Source of the DNA: Sandaracinaceae bacterium
Lineage (GTDB): Bacteria > Myxococcota_A > Polyangia > Polyangiales > Houyiibacteriaceae
DNA length: 64,000 nt
Direction of reading: 5' to 3'
Assembly: GCA_020633075.1 (NCBI GenBank)
Contig: JACKEI010000008.1
Coordinates: forward strand, 1-64,000
In this document: positions 7,419 through 19,081 of the stretch, in pieces
Numbering within the stretch: the first letter of the stretch is position 1
Layout of the letters: every line of letters starts with the position of its first letter
The notes under the pieces: model-generated
What the model was told of the DNA's origin: nothing
The model's database searches: none
Seen by the model: the letters and a program-made list of their open reading frames with translations, nothing else
Made by a program: the position numbers and the translations under genes

Positions 7419-9674
7419 TTAGGAGTAGAGAGCCGTGGGCCAGAGGCGCGCCACCAGCTCGCGCTGCGCGGCCTCGGCCCGCCACTCTCGCGACTCGGGG
7501 TCCAGGCGATGGCTGCGCGCGCAGAGCTCCTTCAGGGTGTCCTGTGCCGCGCGCGGGAGCTCGCCCCCCTCCACGATCACGTTGGCCTCGCGCTCCCAGA
7601 AGCTGGCGGTCGCGTCCAGGTTGGCCGAGCCCACGCTCAGCGCGCGTCCGTCCACGACCAGCATCTTCGCGTGAACGTACGGTCGCAGCGTGCCCCCGTC
7701 CGACACGATGTTGTCCGAGGGCAGCGTGACGTACTCGTAGACGTTCACCCCGAGGCGCACCAGCTCCTCGAGGCGGTGCTTGAGCATGTACTCGAAGAGC
7801 TCGCGGTGCTTGCCCCCCGCGAAGAAGCTTCCGTCCGTACGACGAGTGAGGGCGCAGCCCGTCAGCAGATGCACGGTGACGCCTCGACGCACAGCCCGCG
7901 CGATGGTGTCCCGCAGGCGGTTGAACACGGGAAACGCGTTCACGACGTAGACCTCGTCGGTGGCGGCGTCGATCAGCGCCTCGTAGGCGGTCAGCCCATA
8001 GGCGTCGTGGACGCCATCGTGCAGCACCAGCCGGCAGGTGTCGGGGCCCTCGGGCGGTGGCGTGGATACCGCGTCGGACAACACGACACCGCCTGCCGCC
8101 GCGAAGGCAACCAAGAACGCGCGACGCACCGCTCCCACCAGGGGCCCGTGCAGCTCGATGTGCGCATCGAGCCAGGGGATGCGCTCATGGGCGGTGAAGT
8201 CCGCGATGGGGACCTCGTCGAAGCCCGAGTAGTAGGCGTCCCCCACGTTGCGACCGGAGACGAAGGCCGTGGTCCCGTCGATGACGATCAGCTTGCGGTG
8301 GTCGCGCTCCTTCATCGTGCGCACGTCCATGCTGCCGAAGGTCGGGAGGGGGCTCACGGCGCGCACGTCGATGCCGTCCTCCTCGGCCAAGCCGTCGAGC
8401 ACCGGGTTCACGGTGCCCAGCACCTCCTGCCGCGAGTACAGCGCGTCCACCAGGAGCGACACTCGAACACCCGCGCGCGCGCGCCGGATCAAGCGCACGG
8501 CCAGCTCTTCGGCGAAGGGGCCGGGGTCGAAGATGTAGCACTGCAGCTCGATGCTGCGCTGGCTTCCGTCGATGGCCGCGAACAGGCGCTCCCGCGCTGC
8601 GCGGTTGTCGAGCTCCAGGTGCGCGACGTGCCCTGGCATGGCGGCCGTCGGGGTCATCTGATCGAGCCTGAACGAGAGGCTGTTTCCCGCAGCGCGAGCA
8701 GCCGCGAGCCGCGCCGCGCTGGCCTCCACGCGCTTGCACGTCGCGGCGTCGAGGCCCAGCGTCTTGGTCGCGCGGGCGGGCCAGGGGCGTGGGGCTTCGT
8801 CCTCGTCGCTGGCCAGCGGCACCACCACCGACGCCACCTCGTGAGCGAGTGCGCGCGGGACCAGCGCCTGGTGGGAGACGAACACGGAGAGCGGCACCCC
8901 GTCCGCACGCAGGCGTCGGAGCTCGGCCTCGATGAGCGCGGGGGTGTGCACCGGGTCGAGCTTGCCGAAGCCGCTCTCGGCGTAGAGCACCACCAGCGCT
9001 CCGTCGGGAAGCTGCGCCTCGGCGATGCGCGCACGGACGGCGGTGTGGCGCTCGGGGTCGCCGCGCTCGAGGTAGATCAGCTGCCAGTCGAGGCCACCGG
9101 AGGTCCCTAGCGTGCGCAGCGCTTCCACCACGCCTGGCACTTGCGAGAAGAGGAGCTCGACGTCCAGCGCGATGACGGGCCTCTGGTCGACGACGTGGAG
9201 CCGCTGCGGTTCCGGTGACATGCCCAGGCTGCGCCCACGCCGGTCGAGGGCCTCCCAGCGCAGCGGGAAGCAGCCAGCGCGCTCCGCGCGGTACGGCAGG
9301 AACGAGAGCGCTCCGTCGCGGTAGGGCACGACCCCTGCCTCCACCTCGTCCAGCCAGTAGCGCACGCTCGCAGTACGCGGACGCTGGAGCGCAGGCACCT
9401 CGGCCACAAGCTCCGTCCAGCCGCCCACGCAGGTCACGGCGTCCAGGCGGGCAGACGGGGGTGATGGCGCCCACATCGTCGAGCCCCTACGCCACAGCTC
9501 CATGACGGCCCCGGCCGCTTCGTTCTGCAGGGGCTGCAGGGGCACCTCCGGCTGCCCCGTGCCGCCGCGCAAGAACGCGTCCAGCGGCCGCGTCAGGAAC
9601 GCACGTATGGTCTCCAGCAGGTCGGGCGTGGTCCCGGGCGGTCGACTCGATGGGCGGCGGCGGCGGTCGACCAT
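7419..9674 (-). CDS. Phospholipase D-fold (cardiolipin synthase-like) protein with a long unknown N-terminal half
   Basis: The C-terminal 400 residues form a double-HKD phospholipase D/cardiolipin synthase domain. The first HKD is His459-Lys461-Asp466, followed by SGRN; the second is His668-Lys670-Asp675, followed by GSANLD. Such enzymes transfer phosphatidyl groups or cut phosphodiester bonds. Residues 1-340 match nothing I recognise. They alternate predicted strands and helices (for example RPVIALDVELLF and GALVVLYAES), like a Rossmann or von Willebrand A fold. There is no clear signal peptide or transmembrane helix. The ATG lies five bases after the stop of the oxidoreductase gene upstream, so the two are likely co-transcribed. 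The substrate is unknown. Confidence 0.85.
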   Translation of the reverse strand: MVDRRRRPSSRPPGTTPDLLETIRAFLTRPLDAFLRGGTGQPEVPLQPLQNEAAGAVMELWRRGSTMWAPSPPSARLDAVTCVGGWTELVAEVPALQRPRTASVRYWLDEVEAGVVPYRDGALSFLPYRAERAGCFPLRWEALDRRGRSLGMSPEPQRLHVVDQRPVIALDVELLFSQVPGVVEALRTLGTSGGLDWQLIYLERGDPERHTAVRARIAEAQLPDGALVVLYAESGFGKLDPVHTPALIEAELRRLRADGVPLSVFVSHQALVPRALAHEVASVVVPLASDEDEAPRPWPARATKTLGLDAATCKRVEASAARLAAARAAGNSLSFRLDQMTPTAAMPGHVAHLELDNRAARERLFAAIDGSQRSIELQCYIFDPGPFAEELAVRLIRRARAGVRVSLLVDALYSRQEVLGTVNPVLDGLAEEDGIDVRAVSPLPTFGSMDVRTMKERDHRKLIVIDGTTAFVSGRNVGDAYYSGFDEVPIADFTAHERIPWLDAHIELHGPLVGAVRRAFLVAFAAAGGVVLSDAVSTPPPEGPDTCRLVLHDGVHDAYGLTAYEALIDAATDEVYVVNAFPVFNRLRDTIARAVRRGVTVHLLTGCALTRRTDGSFFAGGKHRELFEYMLKHRLEELVRLGVNVYEYVTLPSDNIVSDGGTLRPYVHAKMLVVDGRALSVGSANLDATASFWEREANVIVEGGELPRAAQDTLKELCARSHRLDPESREWRAEAAQRELVARLWPTALYS

Positions 9675-9679
9675 GGAGC

Positions 9680-10891
9680 CTAACCCTTGCCTCGCAGGAG
9701 GCTGGTGCCCTCTTGGAGCAGGGCAGAGAAGACGGCGCGCAGGCCCACCCCGCGCACGGGGTCCTTGCCCTTCGAGAGCAGCGCCATCTGCGCCACGCTC
9801 ATCATCGCCTCCGACGTCCCTCCCAGGCGCGAGAGGCCCGGCATCGGCGGCGGGTCCTCGGCGCGGCTGATGCGCCCCGTGGTCAGGTCCCGACCGAGGT
9901 TCGGGTTGTGCGTGAAGGGGCGCGCCAGCCCCACCACGTCCAGGGCGCGGCTCGCGAGCGCCTCCTCCATGATGGCGCGTGAGCGAAAGCCCCCCGTGAC
10001 CATCAGCGGGATGTCCACCGCCGCGCGCGCCTTGCGGGCGTACTCGAGGAAGAACGCCTCACGCTGACTCTGCGGCTTGTCCAGCATGACGCGCGACTCG
10101 TAGCTGCCCCCCGAGATCTCCACCAGGTCCACGCCATCCGCCTGGAGCATGTGGAGCACGCGAATGGACTCGTCTTCGCTGAAACCACCGCGCTGAAAGT
10201 CCGCCGAGTTGAGCTTGATGGCCACCGGGAACGCCGACCCCACGGCGCGGCGGATCTCCCCCAGCACCGCCCGGCCAAAGCGCGCGCGGTTCTCGAGCGA
10301 GCCACCCCACCCGTCGGTGCGCTGGTTGGTGAGCGGCGACAGGAACTGGCTCACCAGGTAGCCGTGCGCGCCGTGTACCTGCACGCCCGTGAAGCCAGCC
10401 CGCTGGGCGACAGCGGCGGCCCGCGCGAACGCAGCCACGGTGTCCTCGATCTCGCGCTCCGTCATGGCCCGCGGGTGACCGAAGGCGCTCGCGCGCCGGA
10501 AGAGGTTCACCGGGGCGACCGCCGAGGGCGCCATCGGCGTGGGGTTCACGTGCCGAGGGGTCTGCCGACCAGGGTGGTTCAGCTGCATGAACAGGTGATT
10601 GCCCCCGCTCGTGCCCGCCGCGGCCCACTCGGTGAAGCGCGCGAGGTCCGGCGCGTCGGCCAGCACCACGTTGGTCTTGGCCTCCAGGTGCTGCCGGTCG
10701 ACCATGACGTTGCCCGTGATGACCAGCCCCGTGCCCCCCTCCGCCCAGCGTCGGTAGAGCTCGTTCAGGGCCCGGGTGGGCTCCTGTCGCTTGGAGGCCA
10801 GGTGCTCACTCATGGCCGCCTTCGCGACGCGGTTGGGGAGGACGGCGCCGCAGGGCAGCGTCAGCAAGTCCGATAGCTGAGTCGTTGTCAT
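9680..10891 (-). CDS. FMN-dependent NADH:flavin oxidoreductase, old yellow enzyme family
   Basis: This is a TIM-barrel flavoprotein that typically reduces activated C=C bonds in enones or 2,4-dienoyl compounds. The 403-residue protein has the family pattern LPNRVAKAAMSE near the start, QLNHPGRQ, the HGAHGYL(V/L)xQFLSP segment, and the FMN-phosphate motif MVTGGFRS. I placed the start at MTTTQLSD rather than 25 codons further up, because the homologous region begins there. It precedes the phospholipase D-like gene by five bases. A fused iron-sulfur or NADH domain, as in full-length dienoyl-CoA reductase, is absent. The physiological substrate cannot be read from sequence. Confidence 0.88.
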   Translation of the reverse strand: MTTTQLSDLLTLPCGAVLPNRVAKAAMSEHLASKRQEPTRALNELYRRWAEGGTGLVITGNVMVDRQHLEAKTNVVLADAPDLARFTEWAAAGTSGGNHLFMQLNHPGRQTPRHVNPTPMAPSAVAPVNLFRRASAFGHPRAMTEREIEDTVAAFARAAAVAQRAGFTGVQVHGAHGYLVSQFLSPLTNQRTDGWGGSLENRARFGRAVLGEIRRAVGSAFPVAIKLNSADFQRGGFSEDESIRVLHMLQADGVDLVEISGGSYESRVMLDKPQSQREAFFLEYARKARAAVDIPLMVTGGFRSRAIMEEALASRALDVVGLARPFTHNPNLGRDLTTGRISRAEDPPPMPGLSRLGGTSEAMMSVAQMALLSKGKDPVRGVGLRAVFSALLQEGTSLLRGKG

Positions 10892-11023
10892 GAGGAATCC
10901 AGAGCTGAGGTGCACCAAGAGGGTGGACCAGGTCCACGGCCGCGTCACGCCGAGCCCTCTGTGCAAGCGGACAATTACGCCTGGTGCGGCTGGCGGTGGC
11001 AGAATGGGCTTCTAGGAGCCTTC

Positions 11024-11710
11024 ATGACGACTCGCACCCGCCCCACCTTGCTGCTCATCCTCCCCCTGCTGGCACTCGCCCCCATGGCTTGCGCGGAGAG
11101 CCACGTCGTGCACGTCGACGGAAGCGTGAGCGACGGTTCCATGGGCTTCCCGGACGTGGGGCAGGTGGACAGCGGGTCGGTCGACCTAGGCGGTGACGCT
11201 GGCCGTGTGTGCCAAGACGGAAGCGGGCTGCGACCCGCTGCGCCGCCGCTCATCATCCCCCCTGCGGAGACGTGCCGCACCAGCAGCGACTGCAGCGGCG
11301 GCACGCAGTGCTTCGGCGCGAGCGACGGCTTCTGCGGCATCTGCCAGCAGCCCATGCGCGAGTGCGAGGACGACGGGGACTGCGGTGCGGGCAGCTGGTG
11401 TCGCGCGGAGAGCCCCAACTGCTGTGGCGGAGTGGACACGAGCTGCGTCCCGGACTGCGGCGCGAATGGTACGGCTTGTCAGGACGGCGAGGTCTGCGAC
11501 AGCGCCACGGGCCGCTGCGAGCGCAACGGGTGTCTCTCCCTGGACCTGGCCTGCCCGCAGAACCACGACTGCGACCCGACGCGCGCCGACGCAGACGCCC
11601 TCGGCTGCGCGCGCCGCGGGTGCACCACGGACATGGACTGCGACTGCGGGTTCTGCGTGACGGGCACGTGCGAATCGCAGCTGGGCGTGTGCTCCTTCCC
11701 GCCCGCTTGA
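11024..11710 (+). CDS. Cysteine-rich secreted lipoprotein, unknown function
   Basis: The 228-residue protein begins with a hydrophobic signal (TLLLILPLLALAPMAC). The Cys at about residue 23 fits a lipoprotein processing site, although Pro at -3 is unusual. A good AGGAG lies six bases before the ATG. The mature part is dominated by paired cysteines in CxxDxDCxxGxxC-style loops (CRTSSDCSGG, CEDDGDCGAGSWC, CTTDMDCDCGFC), a Dickkopf-like pattern frequent in extracellular proteins of myxobacteria. It stands alone between divergent and convergent neighbours. Function is not recognisable; it is probably a disulfide-stabilised cell-surface protein. Confidence 0.75.
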   Translation: MTTRTRPTLLLILPLLALAPMACAESHVVHVDGSVSDGSMGFPDVGQVDSGSVDLGGDAGRVCQDGSGLRPAAPPLIIPPAETCRTSSDCSGGTQCFGASDGFCGICQQPMRECEDDGDCGAGSWCRAESPNCCGGVDTSCVPDCGANGTACQDGEVCDSATGRCERNGCLSLDLACPQNHDCDPTRADADALGCARRGCTTDMDCDCGFCVTGTCESQLGVCSFPPA

Positions 11711-11745
11711 AGCGTCTACGGAGAGCAGACGCAGCGGGCGAGCGT

Positions 11746-13824
<2,079 letters not shown>

Positions 13825-13866
13825 GCCGGGCTCTTAGCGGACCAAGGCGCTCCTGGCCACCTGCGC

Positions 13867-13894
13867 CCCCGCTAGCGCTCGCACGTCAGCGGGG
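13867..13894. terminator. Hairpin between the giant lipoprotein gene and the ABC-F gene
   Basis: CCCCGCT at 13867-13873 pairs perfectly with AGCGGGG at 13888-13894, leaving a 14-base loop. It sits 24 bases after the stop of the minus-strand gene ending at 13918. No T-run follows on either strand, so a terminator role is only suggested by position. Confidence 0.35.
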
Positions 13895-13917
13895 TGACGC
13901 CAACCGGGATGAGCCCC

Positions 13918-16900
13918 TCAGGGCGTCTGACACGGGCCCACCGACGCGCTGACGGTCCCCACCTGGAACATCGGCATGCCGATGTTGGCGAGGCCGACGA
14001 GCGTTGCCGGCACGTTCATCACGAAGCCCTGCATGACGGTGGTACCGGTTGGTGCGGCGCCGACGCTGTACGCCCCGGGCGAGCCCCCCATCGCGTTGTT
14101 CTCGGAGATGTTGGCGCAGACGAAGTTGCCCGTGCTGGACAAGACCCGGATCCCCTCGAGGCCCGTCACCGGGTTCACCTGCACGATGTTCCCGGCCAGC
14201 GTGAGGTCGAGCCCGCCAGCTCCGTCTCGTGCGCGCGCGTCGATGCCCGCTCCGGCCAGCACCTCGAACACCGCGTTGGCGGTGACGTCCACGACGGCGC
14301 TGGCGCCCCCGTTCACGTTGACGCGGATACCGTGGCCGGTGGTGGAGCCCGAGCCGGCCATTCCCAGCTGCCCGATGGTGTTGCCCACGATGCTGCCGCG
14401 CACGCCACCCGAGACGGAGCTGGGCGCCGTGAACACGTTGACCGCGTGGGAGAAGCTGTTCATCACCGAAGCGTTGTTCACGAAGTCGAAGCGCGCGCTG
14501 GCCCGACCGGAGGTGCCCAGGTTGAAGGCCGTGTTCGTGTCGTCGAAGTCCGTGTCCTCGACGCGCACGGTCACCGTGGACGCGTCGTTGGCGGCCACGA
14601 TGATGCCGTTCGAGAAGAGGCTGCTGAAGGTGCTGCCCGTGACCGTGAGGTTGGAGACCATCGCGCTCCCTCCGAGCTCCACCTTCAGGCCGGAGTCGCC
14701 GAAGGTGGCGCCCGAGTCGGCGAGAGTGCTGTCGCTGATCGTGAGGGACAACATGCCCGTCGTGTTCTCCACGCGGAACGCATCGACGGCCGATCCGGTG
14801 ATGACCGAGTCGTCCAGGGACGCGACGCCCGCGAGGTCCACGAAGTGCATCCCGTGGTCGCCCAGCGCGTCGCCAGCGCCCTCCACGCGCATACCGCGAG
14901 CGAGGAAGCCGGTGACGTTGCGGCCGAAGACGCCGTCGTCGCCAGCGTCGAGGATGTCCATGGAGGCCAGCTCCACCCCCGTCACGTTCGTGAGCTCCAC
15001 GCCGGCGCCGGTGTGGTCGCGCAGGGTCCCCCCGCTCCCCCCCTGCGCCCCGTTGGTGTCGCCGAGCACACGGAAGTTGCCGGTGGTGTCGGTCAGGCGC
15101 AGGCCACGGACGCCGCCCGTGGAGGACGCGCTCAGCAGGTCCACGCCCAGGATGACGTTCGTCGCGTCCACGGCAGGCGCGTTGGTCGACGTGATGGTGC
15201 TCGCCATCGACCCGGTCGAGACAACGGTCCCGACGTTGGCGACGAAGAGCCCCGCGCCGCCCGTGGTGGTCAGCGTCAGGACGTCGAGCTCCACGGTGCC
15301 GTTGACCGCGTCGAGCGAGACGCCGCGGCCCATCGGGTTGGTGGCCTCGATGTCGGCGAAGTGCACCCCCGCCCCGCCGACGTTGACGTTCGTGAGATCC
15401 ACACCGAAGCCACCGCTAGCGCGGACCGAGACCACGCCCGTGACGTTCAGCGCCCCCGTGCCGAACACGCGCACGCCCCCCAAGAGCGCGCTCACGTCCG
15501 CGTCGGTGATGGTGATGGCGCTGCCGCCGTCGAGCTCGATGCCGACGCCTTGGACGGCCGCCATCTCGACGTTGGAGATGGACGTGGTGCCCGAGACGCT
15601 TCCCCGGATGCCGTTGCCCCCGGTGCCCTGGATGGAGACGTTCGACACGGAGTTGCCCGTGCCCACGACGACGCCGTCGCCGCCCGCGTTGCTGACGACG
15701 GGCAACAGGCCGCCCATGTTGGGCACGCCCATCAGCAGCATGCCGGCCTGCAGGGTGACGCCAACGTTCTGATGGGCGTTGGTTCCGTCCCCATAGTCCA
15801 GCACCACGATGTCGTTGGCCGTGGCCGTGGTCACGCCCTCCACGCTCGCCAGCGCCTGGAAGGGGGACTGGTCGCGTCCGTCGCCAGGGCCGGTCGCCTC
15901 GTTGTCGACGAACCAGCGCATGGGGACGCCCACGCTGATGGTGACCGTGCCCGTGTCCACGCCCGAGCCGTCCGTCACCTGGTAGTCGAAGGTGTCGCTC
16001 CCCAGATAGCCGGCCGGCGGGTCATAGATGAACGTCCCGTCGCTCATGATCACGAAGTCGCCGCCCTGCGTGCTGCTGCCCATGGCCGCGACTGCCGTCA
16101 GCGACGCAGCCGCCGTGTCGACGTCGGTGTCGTTGGCCAGCACGGAGCCCGAGACGCTGAGCCGGACGTTCCCGGTGGTGCCGCTCGCGCCCGTGAATGT
16201 GTCATCCGTGGCGACCGGTGCGTCGTCCACCGCGTTCACCGTCAGCATGAAGGACGCGTCCGCCGAGCCGGTTCCGTCACTGACGGTGATGGTCACGGTG
16301 CTCACCCCCGACGCGTCGGGCGCCGGCGTGATCACGACAGTGCGGTTGCCACCGCTCCCGCCGAACACGATGTTCGCCACGGGGACCACACTCGGCGAGC
16401 TCGAGGCCGCCATGAGCGTGAGCGACCCGAGCGGAGTGAGGTCGTCGTCCACCGTGAACGCGATGGCCCCGGTCGCCGTGTCTTCGTCGGTCGTCTGATC
16501 GGCGATGGCCGTGATCGTCGGCGGGTCGTTGATGACGGTGACCGTGAGCAAGAAGGTCTCGGTGACCATGCTGCTGGCGTCGGCTACCGTGACGCTGATG
16601 TCGGCGCTGCCCGTCTCACCCGCGGCGGGCGTGACCGTCACGGTCCGCGCCGCCCCCGAGCCGCCGAGCACGATGTTGCTCAGCGGGACCAGCGTGAGGT
16701 CGCTGCTGTTCACGGTCAGCACCAAGTCGCCCAGCGCGGTGTCCACGTCGCCGATGGTGAAGCCGAGCGCGCCGGTGTCCGTGTCCTCCATGATGCTGAG
16801 GTCCGCGATGGCGCTGATGGTGGGGGGGTCATCCACGGGCGTCACCGTCACCATGAACGTGATCGCGGCGCTCAGGTCGCCGTCGGTGACGGTGACGGTG

Positions 16901-18780
16901 ATGGTCGCTGACCCCGACGCGTCCAGCGCGGGCGTGACCTCCACGGTGCGGCTCGCGCCTGTGCCACCGAAGACGATGCTCCCAGGCGGAAAGAGCGCCG
17001 TGTCGCTGCTGGTCGCGCTGAGCATCAGGTCCGCCGCGTCGTTGTCGGGGTCGTCCACCGTGATGGACAAGGGCCCCGTCGACGTGTCCTCGTCGACCAC
17101 CTGATCCGCCACCGCGCTCAGCGTGGGCGCGTCGTTCACCGCGGTGACCGTCAGCGTGAACATCACCTCTGCGGCGAGGTCCCCGTCTGACACGCGCAGC
17201 GTGATGGTGGTCGGCCCCGACGCCCCCGCGACGGGCGTGAGGGTGACGGTGCGGCTGGCCCCGCTCCCGCCCAGCGTGATGCCGGACAGATCGACCACGC
17301 CGAGGTCGCTGCTCAGCGCCGTCACGTTCAGCGACCCCGCGTCGGTCTCGAGGTCCGCCACCATGAACGTGAGCGGGCCGAGTACCGTGTCCTCCGGCGT
17401 GCTGGCATCCGCCAGCGCCGTGATCGAGGGTGCGTCGTTCACGGGGTTCACGGTGAGCGTGAACGACACGTAGGTCGTCGCCGTTCCGTCGCTGACCGCG
17501 ATGGTGACCAGCGTGCTGCCGTTCTGGTTGGGCGCCGGCGTGATGGTCAGCGTGCGCGCCGCGTCCGCGCCGCCCAGCACCAGGTTCGCGAGCGGCACGA
17601 GCCCGACATCGTTCGACAGCACGCTCACGCTGAGGTCTGCCGGGCCGCTCTCGCCATCCCCCACGGTGAACGCGATGGCGCCCGTGGCGACGTCTTCGTC
17701 GGTCATCTGGTCGGCGACGGCGGAGACCGTGGGGGCGGTGTTGGCCCCGCCGACCGTGAGCACGAACATGCTGCTGGCGCTGAGCTCGCCGTCGCTCACC
17801 GTGAGCGTGATGGTCGCCACGCCGGTCTGTCCCGCGATCGGCGACAACGAGACGGTCCGCGCGTTGCCCGTGCCCATGAGCGTGATGTTCACGTCGGGCA
17901 AGAGCGCCTGGTTGCTGGAGCTCGCGGTGACGACGAGGCTGCTCGCGGGCGTCTCGGCGTCGGCGACCACGAACGGCAGGTTGCCGGTCATGGTTCCGTC
18001 GGGTGTCATCTGCGGACTGACCGTGGTGATGGTCGGCGCGTCGTTCACGGCGGTCACGGTCAGCAGAAAGCTGACTTCCGTCGTGAGCTCCCCGTCGCTC
18101 ACCGTCAGCGTGATTAGCGCCACCCCCGCCAGCCCGGAGACAGGCGTGGCCACCAGCTGCCGGTCGGCGCCCGTCCCGCTGAGCACCAGGTTCGCGTCCG
18201 GTACCAAGAGCTGATCGCTGGAGCGGGCGCTCACCACCAGGTCCGCCAGCGCCGTGTCCACGTCGCCGATGACGAACGCGATGGCCCCCGTGGGCGTGCT
18301 CTCGAGCGTGCTCTGGTCCGCTACGTCCGTGATGGTCGGGGCGTCAGGCACCGGGGTGACGGTCACGGTGATGGTCCCCGTCACGCTCAGCGTTCCGTCG
18401 CTGACGGTCACGGTCAGTGTCACGTCGCCAAAGGCGTCCGCGACGGGCGTGATGGTCAGGACGCGGGCAGCCCCCGTGCCGCTGACGCTGATGCCGCTCG
18501 GCGCGATGACGCTCGGGTCGCTGGAGCTCCAGGTGACGGTCAGGTCAGCGAGCGTCTCCGCGTCGCCCACCGTGAAGACCAGTCCCGTGATGGCGATGTC
18601 TTCCGGCGTGGTGAGGGTGGTGATGCCGCCCAGGTCAACCGTGGGGGCGGTGTTGTCGTCGGGGAGGTTCACCGTCACGTGCGGACCGCAGCCACTCATC
18701 AAGGCCGTGGAGAGCGCGAGCGCCGACCAGAGGGTGGAGACCCGAGTGGCCACACGGTGGGCTAGGTTCTTGGTCATCAT
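13918..18780 (-). CDS. Giant surface lipoprotein: eight Ig-like tandem repeats, cadherin-like domain, beta-helix
   Basis: The 1,620-residue protein starts with a signal peptide ending in a good lipobox (LMSGC, Cys31). Residues 43-851 hold eight repeats of 101-102 residues with the pattern NDAPTI...EDT.TG...F.V.D, GG.G..RT, and ITVTVSDG, a cadherin/Ig-like tandem repeat family. Residues 852-953 form a cadherin-like domain (VLANDTDVD, GSDTFDYQVTDGSG). From 954 a right-handed parallel beta-helix follows, starting FVDNEATGPGDGRDQSPFQAL. The start is the ATG at 18780 after GAGAGG; a slightly longer frame exists. It is the last gene of a compact seven-gene run, ten bases after its neighbour. Adhesin or polysaccharide-binding roles are plausible but unproven. 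Confidence 0.85.
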   Translation of the reverse strand: MMTKNLAHRVATRVSTLWSALALSTALMSGCGPHVTVNLPDDNTAPTVDLGGITTLTTPEDIAITGLVFTVGDAETLADLTVTWSSSDPSVIAPSGISVSGTGAARVLTITPVADAFGDVTLTVTVSDGTLSVTGTITVTVTPVPDAPTITDVADQSTLESTPTGAIAFVIGDVDTALADLVVSARSSDQLLVPDANLVLSGTGADRQLVATPVSGLAGVALITLTVSDGELTTEVSFLLTVTAVNDAPTITTVSPQMTPDGTMTGNLPFVVADAETPASSLVVTASSSNQALLPDVNITLMGTGNARTVSLSPIAGQTGVATITLTVSDGELSASSMFVLTVGGANTAPTVSAVADQMTDEDVATGAIAFTVGDGESGPADLSVSVLSNDVGLVPLANLVLGGADAARTLTITPAPNQNGSTLVTIAVSDGTATTYVSFTLTVNPVNDAPSITALADASTPEDTVLGPLTFMVADLETDAGSLNVTALSSDLGVVDLSGITLGGSGASRTVTLTPVAGASGPTTITLRVSDGDLAAEVMFTLTVTAVNDAPTLSAVADQVVDEDTSTGPLSITVDDPDNDAADLMLSATSSDTALFPPGSIVFGGTGASRTVEVTPALDASGSATITVTVTDGDLSAAITFMVTVTPVDDPPTISAIADLSIMEDTDTGALGFTIGDVDTALGDLVLTVNSSDLTLVPLSNIVLGGSGAARTVTVTPAAGETGSADISVTVADASSMVTETFLLTVTVINDPPTITAIADQTTDEDTATGAIAFTVDDDLTPLGSLTLMAASSSPSVVPVANIVFGGSGGNRTVVITPAPDASGVSTVTITVSDGTGSADASFMLTVNAVDDAPVATDDTFTGASGTTGNVRLSVSGSVLANDTDVDTAAASLTAVAAMGSSTQGGDFVIMSDGTFIYDPPAGYLGSDTFDYQVTDGSGVDTGTVTISVGVPMRWFVDNEATGPGDGRDQSPFQALASVEGVTTATANDIVVLDYGDGTNAHQNVGVTLQAGMLLMGVPNMGGLLPVVSNAGGDGVVVGTGNSVSNVSIQGTGGNGIRGSVSGTTSISNVEMAAVQGVGIELDGGSAITITDADVSALLGGVRVFGTGALNVTGVVSVRASGGFGVDLTNVNVGGAGVHFADIEATNPMGRGVSLDAVNGTVELDVLTLTTTGGAGLFVANVGTVVSTGSMASTITSTNAPAVDATNVILGVDLLSASSTGGVRGLRLTDTTGNFRVLGDTNGAQGGSGGTLRDHTGAGVELTNVTGVELASMDILDAGDDGVFGRNVTGFLARGMRVEGAGDALGDHGMHFVDLAGVASLDDSVITGSAVDAFRVENTTGMLSLTISDSTLADSGATFGDSGLKVELGGSAMVSNLTVTGSTFSSLFSNGIIVAANDASTVTVRVEDTDFDDTNTAFNLGTSGRASARFDFVNNASVMNSFSHAVNVFTAPSSVSGGVRGSIVGNTIGQLGMAGSGSTTGHGIRVNVNGGASAVVDVTANAVFEVLAGAGIDARARDGAGGLDLTLAGNIVQVNPVTGLEGIRVLSSTGNFVCANISENNAMGGSPGAYSVGAAPTGTTVMQGFVMNVPATLVGLANIGMPMFQVGTVSASVGPCQTP
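16228..18654 (-). repeat. Eight tandem 101-codon Ig-like repeats
   Basis: The coding sequence repeats with a period of about 303 bases eight times (first unit 102 codons, the rest 101). The units share the frame NDAPTIxxxAD, EDTxTGxxxFTVxD, and SDGxxxxxxFxLTVxxV. They clearly differ in amino acid sequence from each other, so the array is old rather than a recent slippage product. Confidence 0.85.
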
Positions 18781-18790
18781 CAGCACCCTC

Positions 18791-19081
18791 TCATCCAAAG
18801 ACAGCCTCTAGCTCGAGGCCATGTTCACCGCGCCCGACGGGCACAAAAAAGATCTCGACGCTGCGCGCGTCCGGCAGCACCAGACGGTACATGCCCTGCG
18901 GCGTCGTGGGGGGACCTTCTACCGACACCAGCAGCGAGAACCCCCGCCGCGGGCCCTGGCCGGCGCCCCCTTGCGGCTTGGCCTCGCGCAGCACCCCGGC
19001 GAGCGCGGTGTTGGCCGCCACCAGCTGAACGGGCAGCCCCACGTGCGGGATGAAGTCCTCAACGCTCAGAGTCTCGAGCAT
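18791..19081 (-). CDS. Small DUF6916-like protein of the tail-collar cassette
   Basis: The 96-residue protein begins MLETLSVEDFIPHVG and ends with an FFVPVGRGEHGLELEAVFG-like tail. It contains FSLLVSVEG followed by QGMYRLVLPD, consistent with a small beta-barrel. From memory it resembles the DUF6916 family that sits beside tail-collar proteins in many proteobacteria; that name should be checked by profile search. An AAGGA lies seven bases upstream of the ATG. The first 23 bases overlap the end of the acetyltransferase gene, indicating coupled translation. Its role is unknown. Confidence 0.75.
   Translation of the reverse strand: MLETLSVEDFIPHVGLPVQLVAANTALAGVLREAKPQGGAGQGPRRGFSLLVSVEGPPTTPQGMYRLVLPDARSVEIFFVPVGRGEHGLELEAVFG

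Noticed and set aside
13894..16911. Long plus-strand frame of about 1,000 residues opposite the giant lipoprotein
   Set aside because: The sequence is Arg/His/Asp-rich without motifs; the minus-strand frame has signal peptide, repeats and beta-helix.
16228..18654. Recent tandem duplication of 303-base units
   Set aside because: The units keep length and frame but differ clearly in residues, so the expansion is old.
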